Assembly: GCA_943787295.1 (NCBI GenBank)
Contig: CALSLW010000001.1
Span: forward strand, 62,001-126,000
DNA length: 64,000 nucleotides
Direction of reading: 5' to 3'
DNA from: an uncultured Flavobacteriaceae bacterium
Lineage (GTDB): Bacteria; Bacteroidota; Bacteroidia; Flavobacteriales; Flavobacteriaceae
Below the pieces are notes generated by a model. It had not been told where the DNA came from. It saw only the letters and a list, made by a program, of their open reading frames with translations, and made no database searches. Of the stretch, positions 41,837 through 50,662 are shown one piece after another. Both the position numbers and the translations under genes were made by a program. Position 1 is the stretch's first letter; every line of letters starts with the position of its first letter.

Positions 41837-43063
41837 CTAGCTTAATTTAGCGTCTAAGTTTTCTTTTAAAGCATTTAAGAATTGTTGGGTCGTAAGGTAG
41901 TGCTCACTACTCAAGTTTTCTTTGTGGATTAACAAGGCCAAATCTTTGGTCATTTTTCCGCTTTCAACCGTCTCAACACATACGTCTTCGAGGGTCTGAC
42001 AGAAGTCGATTAAAGCTTGGTTTTTATCTAATTTCCCACGGTGTTGTAAACCACGAGTCCATGCAAAGATCGACGCGATCGGGTTAGTAGAGGTTTCTTT
42101 TCCTTGTTGGTGTTGACGGTAGTGACGGGTCACGGTTCCGTGGGCAGCTTCTGCTTCCATGGTTTTTCCGTCTGGCGTTACTAGGGTAGAAGTCATTAGT
42201 CCTAATGAACCAAATCCTTGTGCTACAGTATCCGACTGTACGTCTCCGTCATAGTTTTTACAAGCCCAAACAAATCCACCGTTCCACTTCATTGCCGCAG
42301 CGACCATGTCATCGATTAAACGGTGCTCATAAGTAATGCCAGCAGCAGCAAATTTATCTTTGAATTCGTTGTCAAACACTTCTTGGAATACATCCTTAAA
42401 ACGCCCGTCATAAGCTTTCATGATGGTGTTTTTTGTAGAAAGGTATAAAGGCCATCCTTTTTTTAAGGCTTGGTTCATACAAGAACGAGCAAAGCCATAA
42501 ATAGAAGAGTCGATGTTGTACATACACATGGCAACTCCGTTTTCTTGGAAGTTATATACTTCCCATGTTTGAGGTGTTCCACCATCTTCTGGGGTAAAGG
42601 TCATGGTTAATTTTCCTTTTCCAGTGGTTACTGTATCTGCCGCTTTGTATTGATCTCCAAAAGCGTGACGTCCAATACAGATGGGTTTTGTCCATCCCTG
42701 TACATAACGCGGTACGTTGCTCATGATGATTGGTTCACGGAAAACAGTTCCGCCTACAATGTTACGAATGGTTCCGTTAGGAGAACGCCACATATTAGAA
42801 AGCTTGAATTCTTCTACGCGCTGCTCATCTGGTGTGATGGTCGCACATTTGATTCCTACATTGAACTCTTTGATTGCGTTGGCCGCTTTTACAGTGATTT
42901 CGTCGTTCGTCGCGTCACGAGAAGTAACCGAAAGGTCATAGTATTTAATGTCTAAGTCTAAGTAAGGAAGAATCAATTGTTCTTTGATAAATGACCAGAT
43001 AATTCTTGTCATTTCGTCCCCGTCCATCTCTACAACTGGATTTTGTACTTTAATTTTTGCCAT
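41837..43063 (-). CDS. icd: NADP-dependent isocitrate dehydrogenase (eukaryote-like type)
   Basis: TCA-cycle enzyme making 2-oxoglutarate and NADPH. '[16 protein letters not shown]' at the start, '[19 protein letters not shown]' with the isocitrate-binding Ser and Arg residues, 'RHAFGDQY' and '[11 protein letters not shown]' identify the homodimeric, eukaryote-like class of about 408 aa. It lies downstream of rplS after a terminator. Confidence 0.96.
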   Translation of the reverse strand: MAKIKVQNPVVEMDGDEMTRIIWSFIKEQLILPYLDLDIKYYDLSVTSRDATNDEITVKAANAIKEFNVGIKCATITPDEQRVEEFKLSNMWRSPNGTIRNIVGGTVFREPIIMSNVPRYVQGWTKPICIGRHAFGDQYKAADTVTTGKGKLTMTFTPEDGGTPQTWEVYNFQENGVAMCMYNIDSSIYGFARSCMNQALKKGWPLYLSTKNTIMKAYDGRFKDVFQEVFDNEFKDKFAAAGITYEHRLIDDMVAAAMKWNGGFVWACKNYDGDVQSDTVAQGFGSLGLMTSTLVTPDGKTMEAEAAHGTVTRHYRQHQQGKETSTNPIASIFAWTRGLQHRGKLDKNQALIDFCQTLEDVCVETVESGKMTKDLALLIHKENLSSEHYLTTQQFLNALKENLDAKLS

Positions 43064-43093
43064 GTTTAATTTCTAGGTTTAAAAATAGTCTAT

Positions 43094-43119
43094 AAAAAAG
43101 GCCGCTATTGCGACCTTTA
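43094..43119 (-). terminator. Terminator of rplS
   Basis: Minus strand stem AAAGGTCGC/GCGGCCTTT (one G-U) with loop AATA followed by a T run. Confidence 0.8.
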
Positions 43120-43127
43120 AAATAATA

Positions 43128-43478
43128 TTAACGTTGACGCTCTTTGATGCGTGCTTTTTTACCGCGTAATTCTCTAAAGTAGTAGATGCGTGCTCTGCGT
43201 ACTTTACCGCGTTTGTTGACTTCGATTTTCTGCAATGCAGGAAGGTTGATCGGGAAGATACGTTCTACCCCTACCGTTCCAGACATTTTACGAATGGTAA
43301 AGGTCTTTGATAAACCTTGCCCTTTGATCTGGATCACTACCCCTTTAAAGAACTGCGTTCTTACTTTTTCGCCCTCGCGAATCTCGTAATAAATGGTGAT
43401 GGTGTCTCCGGCAGCAAATTCAGGGAAATCCTTCTTGTCGATGAATGAATCCTGAACAAAATTAATTAACGATTCCAT
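43128..43478 (-). CDS. rplS: 50S ribosomal protein L19
   Basis: 116 aa: 'FAAGDTITIYYEIREGEK', 'RIQTFKGVVIQ'-type core (here 'RTQFFKGVVIQIKGQG') and 'GVERIFPINLPALQKIEV'. In related genomes trmD sits directly upstream; here 2.6 kb intervene and rplS has its own consensus promoter. Confidence 0.97.
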   Translation of the reverse strand: MESLINFVQDSFIDKKDFPEFAAGDTITIYYEIREGEKVRTQFFKGVVIQIKGQGLSKTFTIRKMSGTVGVERIFPINLPALQKIEVNKRGKVRRARIYYFRELRGKKARIKERQR

Positions 43479-43543
43479 GTTTTTATTTTAATGGGTTCTT
43501 GCATACAACATCCACGATTATCGTCAGCGGTTAAATGCGGGAG

Positions 43544-43573
43544 CAAAAGTACAATTAATTTTGTTGTTTACAA
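43544..43573 (-). promoter_or_regulatory. Promoter of rplS
   Basis: Minus strand TTG (43573-43571), 19-base spacer, TACTTTTG (43551-43544): a full Bacteroidota consensus. The predicted leader of about 60 bases contains ACGATAATCGT, a self-complementary stretch. Confidence 0.75.
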
Positions 43574-43669
43574 GTTATGTTTTTGCTTTTTTTCTTCCTC
43601 AAGAAGAAGGCTTTAGCCTAATCTTTATTTTTATTTTTATCTTTATATGGTAACCATAAATCAAATTTA

Positions 43670-44581
43670 ATGAAACAATTTTTTATTGCTGTATTCGTAT
43701 TTACAGCCGGAGTTCACGCTCAAGAAATCACCTCAGCTGGAAAATGGATGGGTGACAATGAACAAAAAGGTAATCCTTATCTTCTAGCTTCTGACGATTA
43801 TACCGAGAAAATGTCTGCTTTTATTGCAGACTACAATGCTCGAGATGCCGAAAAGGTGCTCGCCTATTACACCAGTGAGTATGTAGAACAAAATGGGGAG
43901 AAAATTAAGGAATCCCTTGCAGATTATGAAAATGTCGATTGGGCACCCTTTGCTATGATTCCTGTTAAAATCAAAGATCAAGATGCAACTCAAATGCTCG
44001 TATGGTCAAATGAAAGCCGCGAATGGAAAAATGGAAGTAAGCAAAAATTAGGACTGCTTGAGGTGTTTTTGTTTGACGAAGAAGATAAAATTCAATGGGT
44101 TGGTCAATGGCAATGGATGAATCCCGATAATGAATTTGGTTTACCTACTGGTGGAAAATTCTTTGGAAAGAACAAAAGCGATTACAGCGGTCGTAAACTA
44201 GTTTTTTCTAACCGCGGTGAAGTTAAAGCCATCGAAGATTTTGTCGCTGCTTACAATAAAATGGATGCCGAAGCTTGTAAATTGTTATTTGCAGATAGCT
44301 TTACTATGGAACAATCTAATGGTAAAAAAGTAAGCATGACTAAAGCCGATTTAGAAGGCTACTTTGATCAAATGGAAAGTGTAACATGGAAACTGTATTC
44401 TATCGTTCCTTTGAAAATTGAAAATACCGATCCCGCATCTGGGGTTATTGTCTCCAGTCGAGAAACGCAACTATTGAAAAACGGAGAAGTTTGGGATAAA
44501 GAACTAGTAGAGAATTTTTATTTTGATGTTGACGGTAAAGTAAACTATATCGTTCAATATGCCCGTGATGTTTCTGAATAA
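43670..44581 (+). CDS. Hypothetical exported protein, two NTF2-like domains
   Basis: 303 aa with signal peptide (MKQFFIAVFVFTAGVHAQ). Two similar halves: 'MSAFIADYNARDAEKVLAYYTSEYV' region (from about residue 43) and 'IEDFVAAYNKMDAEACKLLFADSFT' region (from about 188), each followed by strands. This is the SnoaL/NTF2-like fold, used both by enzymes and by binding proteins. Function unknown. The leader (GTAACCATAAATCAAA) matches the one before the gene at 12329. Confidence 0.75.
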   Translation: MKQFFIAVFVFTAGVHAQEITSAGKWMGDNEQKGNPYLLASDDYTEKMSAFIADYNARDAEKVLAYYTSEYVEQNGEKIKESLADYENVDWAPFAMIPVKIKDQDATQMLVWSNESREWKNGSKQKLGLLEVFLFDEEDKIQWVGQWQWMNPDNEFGLPTGGKFFGKNKSDYSGRKLVFSNRGEVKAIEDFVAAYNKMDAEACKLLFADSFTMEQSNGKKVSMTKADLEGYFDQMESVTWKLYSIVPLKIENTDPASGVIVSSRETQLLKNGEVWDKELVENFYFDVDGKVNYIVQYARDVSE

Positions 44582-44603
44582 GCTTATCCAATTTTAATTA
44601 TAT

Positions 44604-44627
44604 AACCCGCCCTTTGGCGGGTTTTTG
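44604..44627 (+). terminator. Terminator after the NTF2-like gene
   Basis: Stem AACCCGCC/GGCGGGTT, loop CTTT, then T run. Confidence 0.85.
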
Positions 44628-44647
44628 CTTGTTAAATGGAGGATAGA

Positions 44648-44675
44648 CACGCGTCACAGACGCGCGCCAGAGGGG
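44648..44675 (+). repeat. GC-rich palindromic repeat, copy 1
   Basis: CACGCGTCACAGACGCGCGC followed by CAGAGGGG. The core CGCGTC-ACA-GACGCG is a perfect inverted repeat. One of four copies in 1.5 kb of otherwise AT-rich DNA. Confidence 0.85.
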
Positions 44676-44827
44676 GGATTTTTAGTTATCTATTAATTTA
44701 TGTATTGATATTCAGCAACACAGGTTTTTGTTTTTTTATTTTCAACAGTTTTGGAACATTACCCATAATGTTCAATTTCCTAAAATTCCTGATTTAATTT
44801 TTCTATAGATTTGTAATATTACCACAA

Positions 44828-45187
44828 TCAACTAAAAAAGTTTTCTTCTTTAATAAACTCCTCAAGTGTTTTAGAGTAATGGTTTAAGTAATCATATAAA
44901 TCTAAACCCTTAATTTTACATAATAATTCATACTTATCAGCAGGGATAATCAATTTCAACAAGTATCTTTTCTCAAAAAAAAACATTTTATTTTTAATTA
45001 AAAAAATATCAAATTCACCTCTTTGATCATAAATAAATTCTATTCTATCTCTTTTTTTCCTTAGTGAAATACTAATTTCAGGTCCCGCAAAACTAATTTC
45101 TTCAATTTGAAACCCTATTTCAAATAAAAAAGGATTTTTCGTTTTTAATGTATCTAATATTTGATCTTTTGTATAGTAATTATGCAT
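44828..45187 (-). CDS. Hypothetical 119-aa protein between inverted repeat copies
   Basis: Soluble product of unknown function, rich in Ile, Phe, Lys and Asp ('IEFIYDQRGEFDIFLIKNK', 'MFFFEKRYLLKLII'). It looks like a small alpha/beta protein of the immunity or barrier type, but no family is recognised. Its DNA is markedly more AT-rich than its neighbours, and it is bracketed by repeat copies 1 and 2 in opposite orientation, which suggests that it was acquired. No clear promoter box was seen. Confidence 0.6.
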   Translation of the reverse strand: MHNYYTKDQILDTLKTKNPFLFEIGFQIEEISFAGPEISISLRKKRDRIEFIYDQRGEFDIFLIKNKMFFFEKRYLLKLIIPADKYELLCKIKGLDLYDYLNHYSKTLEEFIKEENFFS

Positions 45188-45228
45188 TATTTAATCTTTA
45201 TAAATAGTTAACCTTAAGTTTCCTGCCT

Positions 45229-45251
45229 AGCGCGCGTCTGTGACGCGTGAC
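45229..45251 (-). repeat. GC-rich palindromic repeat, copy 2 (inverted)
   Basis: AGCGCGCGTCTGTGACGCGTGA, the reverse complement of the copy 1 core. Copies 1 and 2 flank the 119-aa gene. Confidence 0.85.
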
Positions 45252-45339
45252 TAATCTTATCAGCTTATGTCTTACCCTAAAAGAGAGGGACTTGTTTTTA
45301 CAGTTGGTTGTTCAAGCTTTGCTTCTTTAGGGCACAGTA

Positions 45340-45379
45340 TTTTAAAATGGGCACGCGTCACAGACGCGCGCCAGAGGGG
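45340..45379 (+). repeat. GC-rich palindromic repeat, copy 3
   Basis: AGTATTTTAAAATGGG leader then CACGCGTCACAGACGCGCGC and CAGAGGGG; same orientation as copy 1. The leader is shared in part with copy 4, so the unit is longer than the core. Confidence 0.85.
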
Positions 45380-45401
45380 AATATTTAGCGTACGATTTAC
45401 T

Positions 45402-45956
45402 TTAAAATTTAACGCCTACACTAGCGATAATTCCTATATCAAATGGATAGACTTTAGAGGTTAACAGCTTTTCATATAGACCAAGGCCTACAACAATCCC
45501 ATATTTATTGTCAGGGATAAAATAAAGGGATTGACTAGGGGAGGTGCCTATTAAGAAGCGCTCTTTCCTATTGAGACCCAAGTCAATCAAGCGTTCACTC
45601 CCCACACTTAAATTAAGAGATAGATTAAGGTATAAGTTATTTCTGACTTCTTTAAAGCCTGTATATCCCAAAGAAAAGGTGTTGATATTAGCATCAAAGT
45701 AGTCTGCTTTTACAATACGATCACTGTGAATATTTGATCGTCCTAAGCCAATACTTAGGGGAACCAACCAACCTTTCCAGGTAGATTTTGTATTTCTCAA
45801 ATACTTTATTTTGAATCCATCTGCATGGATTCCAGCTGTTTTTTGAAAAAGGGCGAGATGTTTCCAGTTGGGTAATTCTCCTTCGTTATTGCTTTGTCCA
45901 TAGGCAATACCAAAAAAAAGAATGAAAAGAATAAAAGAATAGTAATAGAATTTCAT
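45402..45956 (-). CDS. Hypothetical outer-membrane beta-barrel-like protein
   Basis: 184 aa from the ATG at 45956. Signal peptide 'YYYSFILFILFFGIAYGQ', then repeated strand patterns ('NTFSLGYTGF', 'NNLYLNLSLNLSVGSERLI') and the aromatic end 'GIIASVGVKF'. No family recognised. Lies within the insert between trmD and rplS, flanked by repeat copies 3 and 4. Confidence 0.65.
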   Translation of the reverse strand: MKFYYYSFILFILFFGIAYGQSNNEGELPNWKHLALFQKTAGIHADGFKIKYLRNTKSTWKGWLVPLSIGLGRSNIHSDRIVKADYFDANINTFSLGYTGFKEVRNNLYLNLSLNLSVGSERLIDLGLNRKERFLIGTSPSQSLYFIPDNKYGIVVGLGLYEKLLTSKVYPFDIGIIASVGVKF

Positions 45957-46038
45957 AAGCAGGTGTTTTGGTTCAAGAAATAGGGGAATTTCAATATACA
46001 AAAAAGCCTATGGGAGACCAAGACCGATTCTTAAAAAG

Positions 46039-46085
46039 TATGATTTAAAATAGAAACGCGTCACAGACGCGTGCCAGGGTGGGGG
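46039..46085 (+). repeat. GC-rich palindromic repeat, copy 4
   Basis: AGTATGATTTAAAATAGAAA then CGCGTCACAGACGCGTGCCAG and a G-rich end. One core base differs from copies 1 and 3 (T for C). It ends 15 bases from the trmD stop. Confidence 0.85.
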
Positions 46086-46099
46086 CTCAGTGACTGATT

Positions 46100-46777
46100 T
46101 TACTCCTCCAACAAATCAGGGCGAAGGCGCTGGGTGCGCTCTATGGCTTGTTCTTCTCGCCAGCGTTCTACCGCAGGGGTATTGCCAGAGGTAAGGATTT
46201 CTGGTACTGGCCAACCTTTATAGTCGGCTGGGCGGGTATAAATAGGGGGAGCTAAAAGACCGTCTTGATAGCTATCGCTTAAAGCAGAAGATTCGTCTCC
46301 CAGTACGCCAGGGATTAAACGAATGATGCTATCGCAGAAAACCGCAGCGGCTAATTCTCCGCCAGACAAGACAAAGTCGCCAATGGAGATTTCCCTAGTG
46401 ATAAATTGATCCCTCACCCGCTGGTCTACGCCTTTGTAGTGTCCACAGAGGATAATGATATTTTCCATCAAGGAGCATTGATTGGCTATGGCTTGGTTAA
46501 GGGTTATGCCATCTGGGGTCATATAGATGATATCGTCATAGTCGCGTGCAGCCTTTAAGGCGCTAATGCATTTATCGATGGGTTCGATCATCATGACCAT
46601 TCCGGCACCGCCGCCATAGGGGTAATCGTCCACCTGCTTGTATTTATTGCTGCTGTAGTCGCGCAAGTCATGAAAGTGAACTTCGGCTTTGCCTCCCTCA
46701 ATCGCCCGTTTTACAATCGAGGCTTCAAACGGACTGCGTAAGAGTTCAGGAAAAAGGGTGATGATGTCGATACGCAT
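46100..46777 (-). CDS. trmD: tRNA (guanine37-N1)-methyltransferase
   Basis: SPOUT-class enzyme that makes m1G37 in tRNA to prevent frameshifting. 225 aa from '[13 protein letters not shown]' (ATG 46777); the longer upstream frame would run into the degP terminator. SAM-binding knot: '[13 protein letters not shown]' and '[14 protein letters not shown]', C-terminal helices with '[13 protein letters not shown]'. Usually followed by rplS; here an insert intervenes. Confidence 0.96.
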   Translation of the reverse strand: MRIDIITLFPELLRSPFEASIVKRAIEGGKAEVHFHDLRDYSSNKYKQVDDYPYGGGAGMVMMIEPIDKCISALKAARDYDDIIYMTPDGITLNQAIANQCSLMENIIILCGHYKGVDQRVRDQFITREISIGDFVLSGGELAAAVFCDSIIRLIPGVLGDESSALSDSYQDGLLAPPIYTRPADYKGWPVPEILTSGNTPAVERWREEQAIERTQRLRPDLLEE

Positions 46778-46814
46778 GGCGATGGCTTTTTGCAAAATTG
46801 CGGAAACTTCGCCC

Positions 46815-46843
46815 AAAAAAAAAGCTTTCCCGAAGGAAAGCTT
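46815..46843 (-). terminator. Terminator between degP and trmD
   Basis: Minus strand AAGCTTTCC-TTCG-GGAAAGCTT, a perfect stem with UUCG tetraloop, followed by seven T. Confidence 0.9.
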
Positions 46844-46850
46844 CTATTTC

Positions 46851-48230
46851 TTACATCCGCAGGCGAATCTGCTCCCCATTTGGGGTGATATAACTGATCC
46901 ATTCTACAGAGCGAATATCGTATTCTTGTAAATCGTCTATGTTGTAGATGCGTTCTCCGTTGATGCCCGTGATAAGGGATCCCGCTTCGATTTGGTCTTG
47001 GAAATAAGGTCCGGCGGCATCGACGATTACTCCTTTATCTATCCCAAAGTTCTTTTGGTCCTCTGGACTTAGATTTCTAAGGTTCATCCCCATAAATTGT
47101 GTGGCGGTACTTTTAGCTAAAGTGACTTTGAGTTGTTTTTCTTTTCCGTTGCGAAAGAGGACCACATTGACAACATCGTTAGGGCGCTTGCTTTCGAGAT
47201 AGCCAGTTAGGTCAGAGAATTGCTTGATTTTGACTTGGTCAACAGATAGGATCACATCGCCTTCTTGAATTCCGGCTTTAGCCGCTCCCATTCCTGGGAT
47301 AACGCTACCCACATAAAAGCCTTCGTTTACAGTGATGTTGAGTTCGTCAAAGCGCTCTTTAAATTCTGGACTAATGGCGTTTCCTTGAACGCCTAATAAG
47401 CCTTTTTGGGTACTCCCATATTCAATCAAATCTTCAAAAACCTTGCGGGCAATATTACTGGGTACAGCAAAAGAGTAGCCTTCAAAGCCTCCTGAAAAAG
47501 AGGTGATGGCGGTATTGATCCCAATGAGTTCTCCCTGGGTATTGACTAAGGCTCCCCCGCTATTGCCGCGATTTACCGCTGCATCGGTTTGTAAAAAAGA
47601 TTGATTTTTATCATCTCTTGCGTTGAGGTCTCGCGCTTTTGCGCTAATGATTCCTGCAGTGACAGTAGAGTTGAGGTTAAAAGGATTCCCAATGGCGAGT
47701 ACCCATTCGCCAATTTGGGTCGTATCTGAATTCCCAAAGTAGAGGTGTGGTAGCTTGTCTTCACTTTTAATTTTTAACACGGCAATATCCGTATAAGGAT
47801 CGGTACCGATTAATTCTGCCTCATAACGGACGTTGTCATTGGTGGTAACTTCAATTTTTTTGGCATCCTCAATCACGTGATTATTGGTGATGATAAACCC
47901 ATCTGGAGAAACAATAACCCCAGATCCAGTGCCAATGCGTTCTCTGCTTTCTCCCCTCCCATAAAAGTATTCTAGCGGAGAAAAGCGTTCTTCTGTTATA
48001 GCAGTGTTTTTAACGTGTACCACGGCATCAATACTTTTGTTTGCCGCTTCGACAAAGTCGCTGGGCGCATCGTTAAAGCCATTTAAATTGTAGGCATAGG
48101 AGGCGGGTAATTCTGGCGGACTTGCCTCGCTAATGATCGCTTCTGGGCTTTCTTGAACAAATAAAAATAAAAAGAGACTTAAACTAGTACTGATCAAGAC
48201 AGCAGCAGTCAATTGTAAGAATGTTTTCAT
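46851..48230 (-). CDS. DegP/HtrA serine protease
   Basis: Periplasmic protease-chaperone, 459 aa, with an N-terminal signal anchor (about residues 5-27). Catalytic triad: 'IITNNHVIEDA' (His, about 118), 'DPYTDIAVLKI' (Asp), 'NRGNSGGALVNT' (Ser, about 223). Two PDZ domains follow; the first has 'GFYVGSVIPGMGAAKAGIQEGD' in part. Degrades misfolded envelope proteins. Confidence 0.95.
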   Translation of the reverse strand: MKTFLQLTAAVLISTSLSLFLFLFVQESPEAIISEASPPELPASYAYNLNGFNDAPSDFVEAANKSIDAVVHVKNTAITEERFSPLEYFYGRGESRERIGTGSGVIVSPDGFIITNNHVIEDAKKIEVTTNDNVRYEAELIGTDPYTDIAVLKIKSEDKLPHLYFGNSDTTQIGEWVLAIGNPFNLNSTVTAGIISAKARDLNARDDKNQSFLQTDAAVNRGNSGGALVNTQGELIGINTAITSFSGGFEGYSFAVPSNIARKVFEDLIEYGSTQKGLLGVQGNAISPEFKERFDELNITVNEGFYVGSVIPGMGAAKAGIQEGDVILSVDQVKIKQFSDLTGYLESKRPNDVVNVVLFRNGKEKQLKVTLAKSTATQFMGMNLRNLSPEDQKNFGIDKGVIVDAAGPYFQDQIEAGSLITGINGERIYNIDDLQEYDIRSVEWISYITPNGEQIRLRM

Positions 48231-48337
48231 AAATCAAGTGTTTTTTGTCAAAAATATAAAAAGTGTCCTAAGTTAGTAATGGCCTTTAACGACTTTTTAA
48301 CAGCCAAAAAAACCTTAAAAAAATGTACCTTTGACCC

Positions 48338-49114
48338 ATGCAAATTCGCTTTTATAAATACCAAGGCACGGGAAATGATTTTATCATGATCGACGATCGT
48401 GATGCCACTTTTCCACAAGAGGACATCGCGTATATCGCCCATTGTTGTGACCGTCGTTTTGGGATAGGCGCAGATGGCTTAATCTTGGTTCAAAACCATC
48501 CTACTGCAGATTTTAAGATGGTCTACTTTAACGCCGATGGGCGCGAGAGCAGCCTTTGTGGGAATGGGGCACGCTGTACCGTCGCTTTTGCTGCATCGCT
48601 AGGCATCATTGACAAACGAACCACCTTTATGGCGATAGATGGCTTGCATACTGCCACCATAGAAGCCGATCAAACTGTGGCTTTGCGCATGCATGATGTC
48701 ACTGATTTTCGCTGTGAAAAAGACCATACTTTCTTAGATACAGGCTCTCCGCATCATGTAGCCATGGTAGAAGATTTAGCTCATTTTCCGGTGGTGGAAA
48801 AGGGAAGAAGTATTCGTCGTGGTGCTCCTTATTTTGAAGCAGGGAGCAATGTGAATTTCGTCGAAAAAGTCAATGAAAATACCTTTGCCATTCGCACCTA
48901 TGAGCGCGGAGTAGAAGACGAAACCCTTTCTTGTGGTACCGGAGCAACCGCTGTGGCACTTGCCATGCATAAGACCAAAGAAACTACTGCAAAACGCATT
49001 AATATCTTGGTGGAAGGCGGACAGTTAACCGTTTCTTTTATCGCAGGAGAATCCTATACAAATATTGACCTGCAAGGGCCAGCCACCTTTGTTTATCAAG
49101 GAACAATAGCATGA
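48338..49114 (+). CDS. dapF: Diaminopimelate epimerase
   Basis: Converts LL- to meso-diaminopimelate for lysine and peptidoglycan. The two active-site cysteines are in 'SSLCGNGARCTVAFA' (about residue 70) and 'TLSCGTGATAVALA' (about 203). 258 aa. A TACCTTTG box (48326-48333) ends four bases before the ATG, so the transcript may be leaderless. The 3' end overlaps the next gene by 4 bases (ATGA). dapA is 10 kb downstream. Confidence 0.95.
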   Translation: MQIRFYKYQGTGNDFIMIDDRDATFPQEDIAYIAHCCDRRFGIGADGLILVQNHPTADFKMVYFNADGRESSLCGNGARCTVAFAASLGIIDKRTTFMAIDGLHTATIEADQTVALRMHDVTDFRCEKDHTFLDTGSPHHVAMVEDLAHFPVVEKGRSIRRGAPYFEAGSNVNFVEKVNENTFAIRTYERGVEDETLSCGTGATAVALAMHKTKETTAKRINILVEGGQLTVSFIAGESYTNIDLQGPATFVYQGTIA

Positions 49115-49626
49115 ATTATTCCGCAATACATTTACGCGCCTTAGAGCCTAGTGATTTAGATTTTCTCTTTGCCCTAGAGAACGATCAGCGCTTGTGGACT
49201 GTATCGAATACTTTGGTTCCTTTTTCGAAATTCACCCTTAAGGAATATATTGCTCACGTAAAAGACGATATTTTTACCGCAAAGCAGCAACGCTTTGTGA
49301 TTAGTGATGCTCAAAATAGCGCCTTGGGTTTAATTGATTTATACGAATTTGACCCGGTCCATCACCGTGCTGGGGTTGGCCTAGTGATAGCAGAAACGCT
49401 TCGCGGTAACGGTTTAGGAAAAAAGGCCTTAGCCCTTATTGAAGCATATGCTTTTGAGCGTTTACAGCTGCATCAACTCTATGCTGGGGTAGGAGAAGAT
49501 AATCCCGCAAGTCTAGCACTTTTTAAGGCAGCTGGCTATGAGCAGTGTGGGTTGAAAAAAGATTGGAATTACTATAATAAGGAATACCATAACGAGGTGG
49601 TTTTTCAAAAAATTGCACATGTATAA
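49111..49626 (+). CDS. GNAT family N-acetyltransferase (RimJ/RimL type)
   Basis: 171 aa. Acetyl-CoA site 'VGLVIAETLRGNGLGKKAL' (about residues 90-108), 'LYAGVGEDNPASLALFKAAGY' with the family Asn-x-x-S motif. Likely acetylates a protein N-terminus or a small amine; substrate unknown. Coupled to dapF by ATGA overlap and to mltG by a small overlap. Confidence 0.9.
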   Translation: MNYSAIHLRALEPSDLDFLFALENDQRLWTVSNTLVPFSKFTLKEYIAHVKDDIFTAKQQRFVISDAQNSALGLIDLYEFDPVHHRAGVGLVIAETLRGNGLGKKALALIEAYAFERLQLHQLYAGVGEDNPASLALFKAAGYEQCGLKKDWNYYNKEYHNEVVFQKIAHV

Positions 49627-50662
49627 AATGAAAATTGGCTTGGCCATTATTTTGATTATTGCGGGCTTTGGTTTGTATTTTACCTATACTTTTTATCGGG
49701 TGTTCTTCTTACCGAATACGGCTTTCGAAAATAAAACCTCTTATGTATTTATCAATACGGGAAGTGATATAGAAAGCCTATTGGAAGAATTAGCTCCCTT
49801 ACTAAACTCTTCTGATGATTTTCGCCTTGCGGCGGAAAAGAAAGGCTATGCCACGCGAATAAAAGCTGGGAAATACGCCATCAATAAGGGAATGAGTAAT
49901 AATGATTTGATCAACCGCTTACGCGGAAAATCCCTCCCTGTAAGGGTGATTTTTAACAACCAAGAGCGATTAGAGGATTTAGCCGGTCGAGTTGCACAGC
50001 AGTTAGAAGCAGATAGTTTGGCTTTTTTAACCCAAATGCGCGAGGCCGTTTTCTTAGCGAAGCATGGTTTTAATCAAGATACCGCGCTAGCGATGTATCT
50101 CCCTAATACCTATGAATTTTTTTGGAATAGCTCTCCAAAATATTTTCAAAAGCGCATGTTAACGCAGTACGAAAGTTTTTGGACGCCAAAGCGTCGCGAT
50201 GCTGCCCAAAAGCAAGGCTTAAGTCCTAATGAAGTGATTACACTAGCCGCCATTGTACAGAAAGAATCCCTTAAAATAGACGAGCGTCCTTTAATTGCAC
50301 AAGTCTACCTCAATCGTTTAAAAAAGAAGATGCGTTTACAAGCAGATCCCACTGTGGTTTATGCTTTAAAGAAAGAGCAAAATGATTTCTCTTTGGTTAT
50401 CCGTAGGGTGCTGCGCAAGGATTTAAAAATAAAGTCTCTGTATAATACTTACCGCAATAAAGGCTTACCGCCAGGACCCATCGCTATGCCAGACATCTCT
50501 GCCATCGACGCAGTGTTGTTTCCAGCATCACATAACTATTTGTTTTTTGTCGCAGATCCTAACAAGCCCGGCTACCATGATTTTTCAACAAGTTTAAGGG
50601 ATCACAACCGTAAAGCACGCAAGTATTATCGCTGGTTAAACCAGCAAAAGTTATATCGCTAG
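49619..50662 (+). CDS. mltG: Endolytic murein transglycosylase MltG
   Basis: Inner-membrane lytic transglycosylase that ends glycan strand growth. One N-terminal helix (about residues 6-24), a LysM-like region ('AGKYAINKGMSNNDLINRLRG'), and the YceG core with catalytic Glu in 'ITLAAIVQKESLKIDERP' (about residue 219). Ends 'FSTSLRDHNRKARKYYRWL'. ATGs at 49619 and 49628 are both possible. Confidence 0.93.
   Translation: MYKMKIGLAIILIIAGFGLYFTYTFYRVFFLPNTAFENKTSYVFINTGSDIESLLEELAPLLNSSDDFRLAAEKKGYATRIKAGKYAINKGMSNNDLINRLRGKSLPVRVIFNNQERLEDLAGRVAQQLEADSLAFLTQMREAVFLAKHGFNQDTALAMYLPNTYEFFWNSSPKYFQKRMLTQYESFWTPKRRDAAQKQGLSPNEVITLAAIVQKESLKIDERPLIAQVYLNRLKKKMRLQADPTVVYALKKEQNDFSLVIRRVLRKDLKIKSLYNTYRNKGLPPGPIAMPDISAIDAVLFPASHNYLFFVADPNKPGYHDFSTSLRDHNRKARKYYRWLNQQKLYR

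Noticed and set aside
45267-45464. 65-codon plus-strand frame running through repeat copy 3
   Set aside because: Its middle is translated palindromic repeat ('RVTDARQRG') and it overlaps the 3' end of the barrel gene; no start signal or protein-like pattern.
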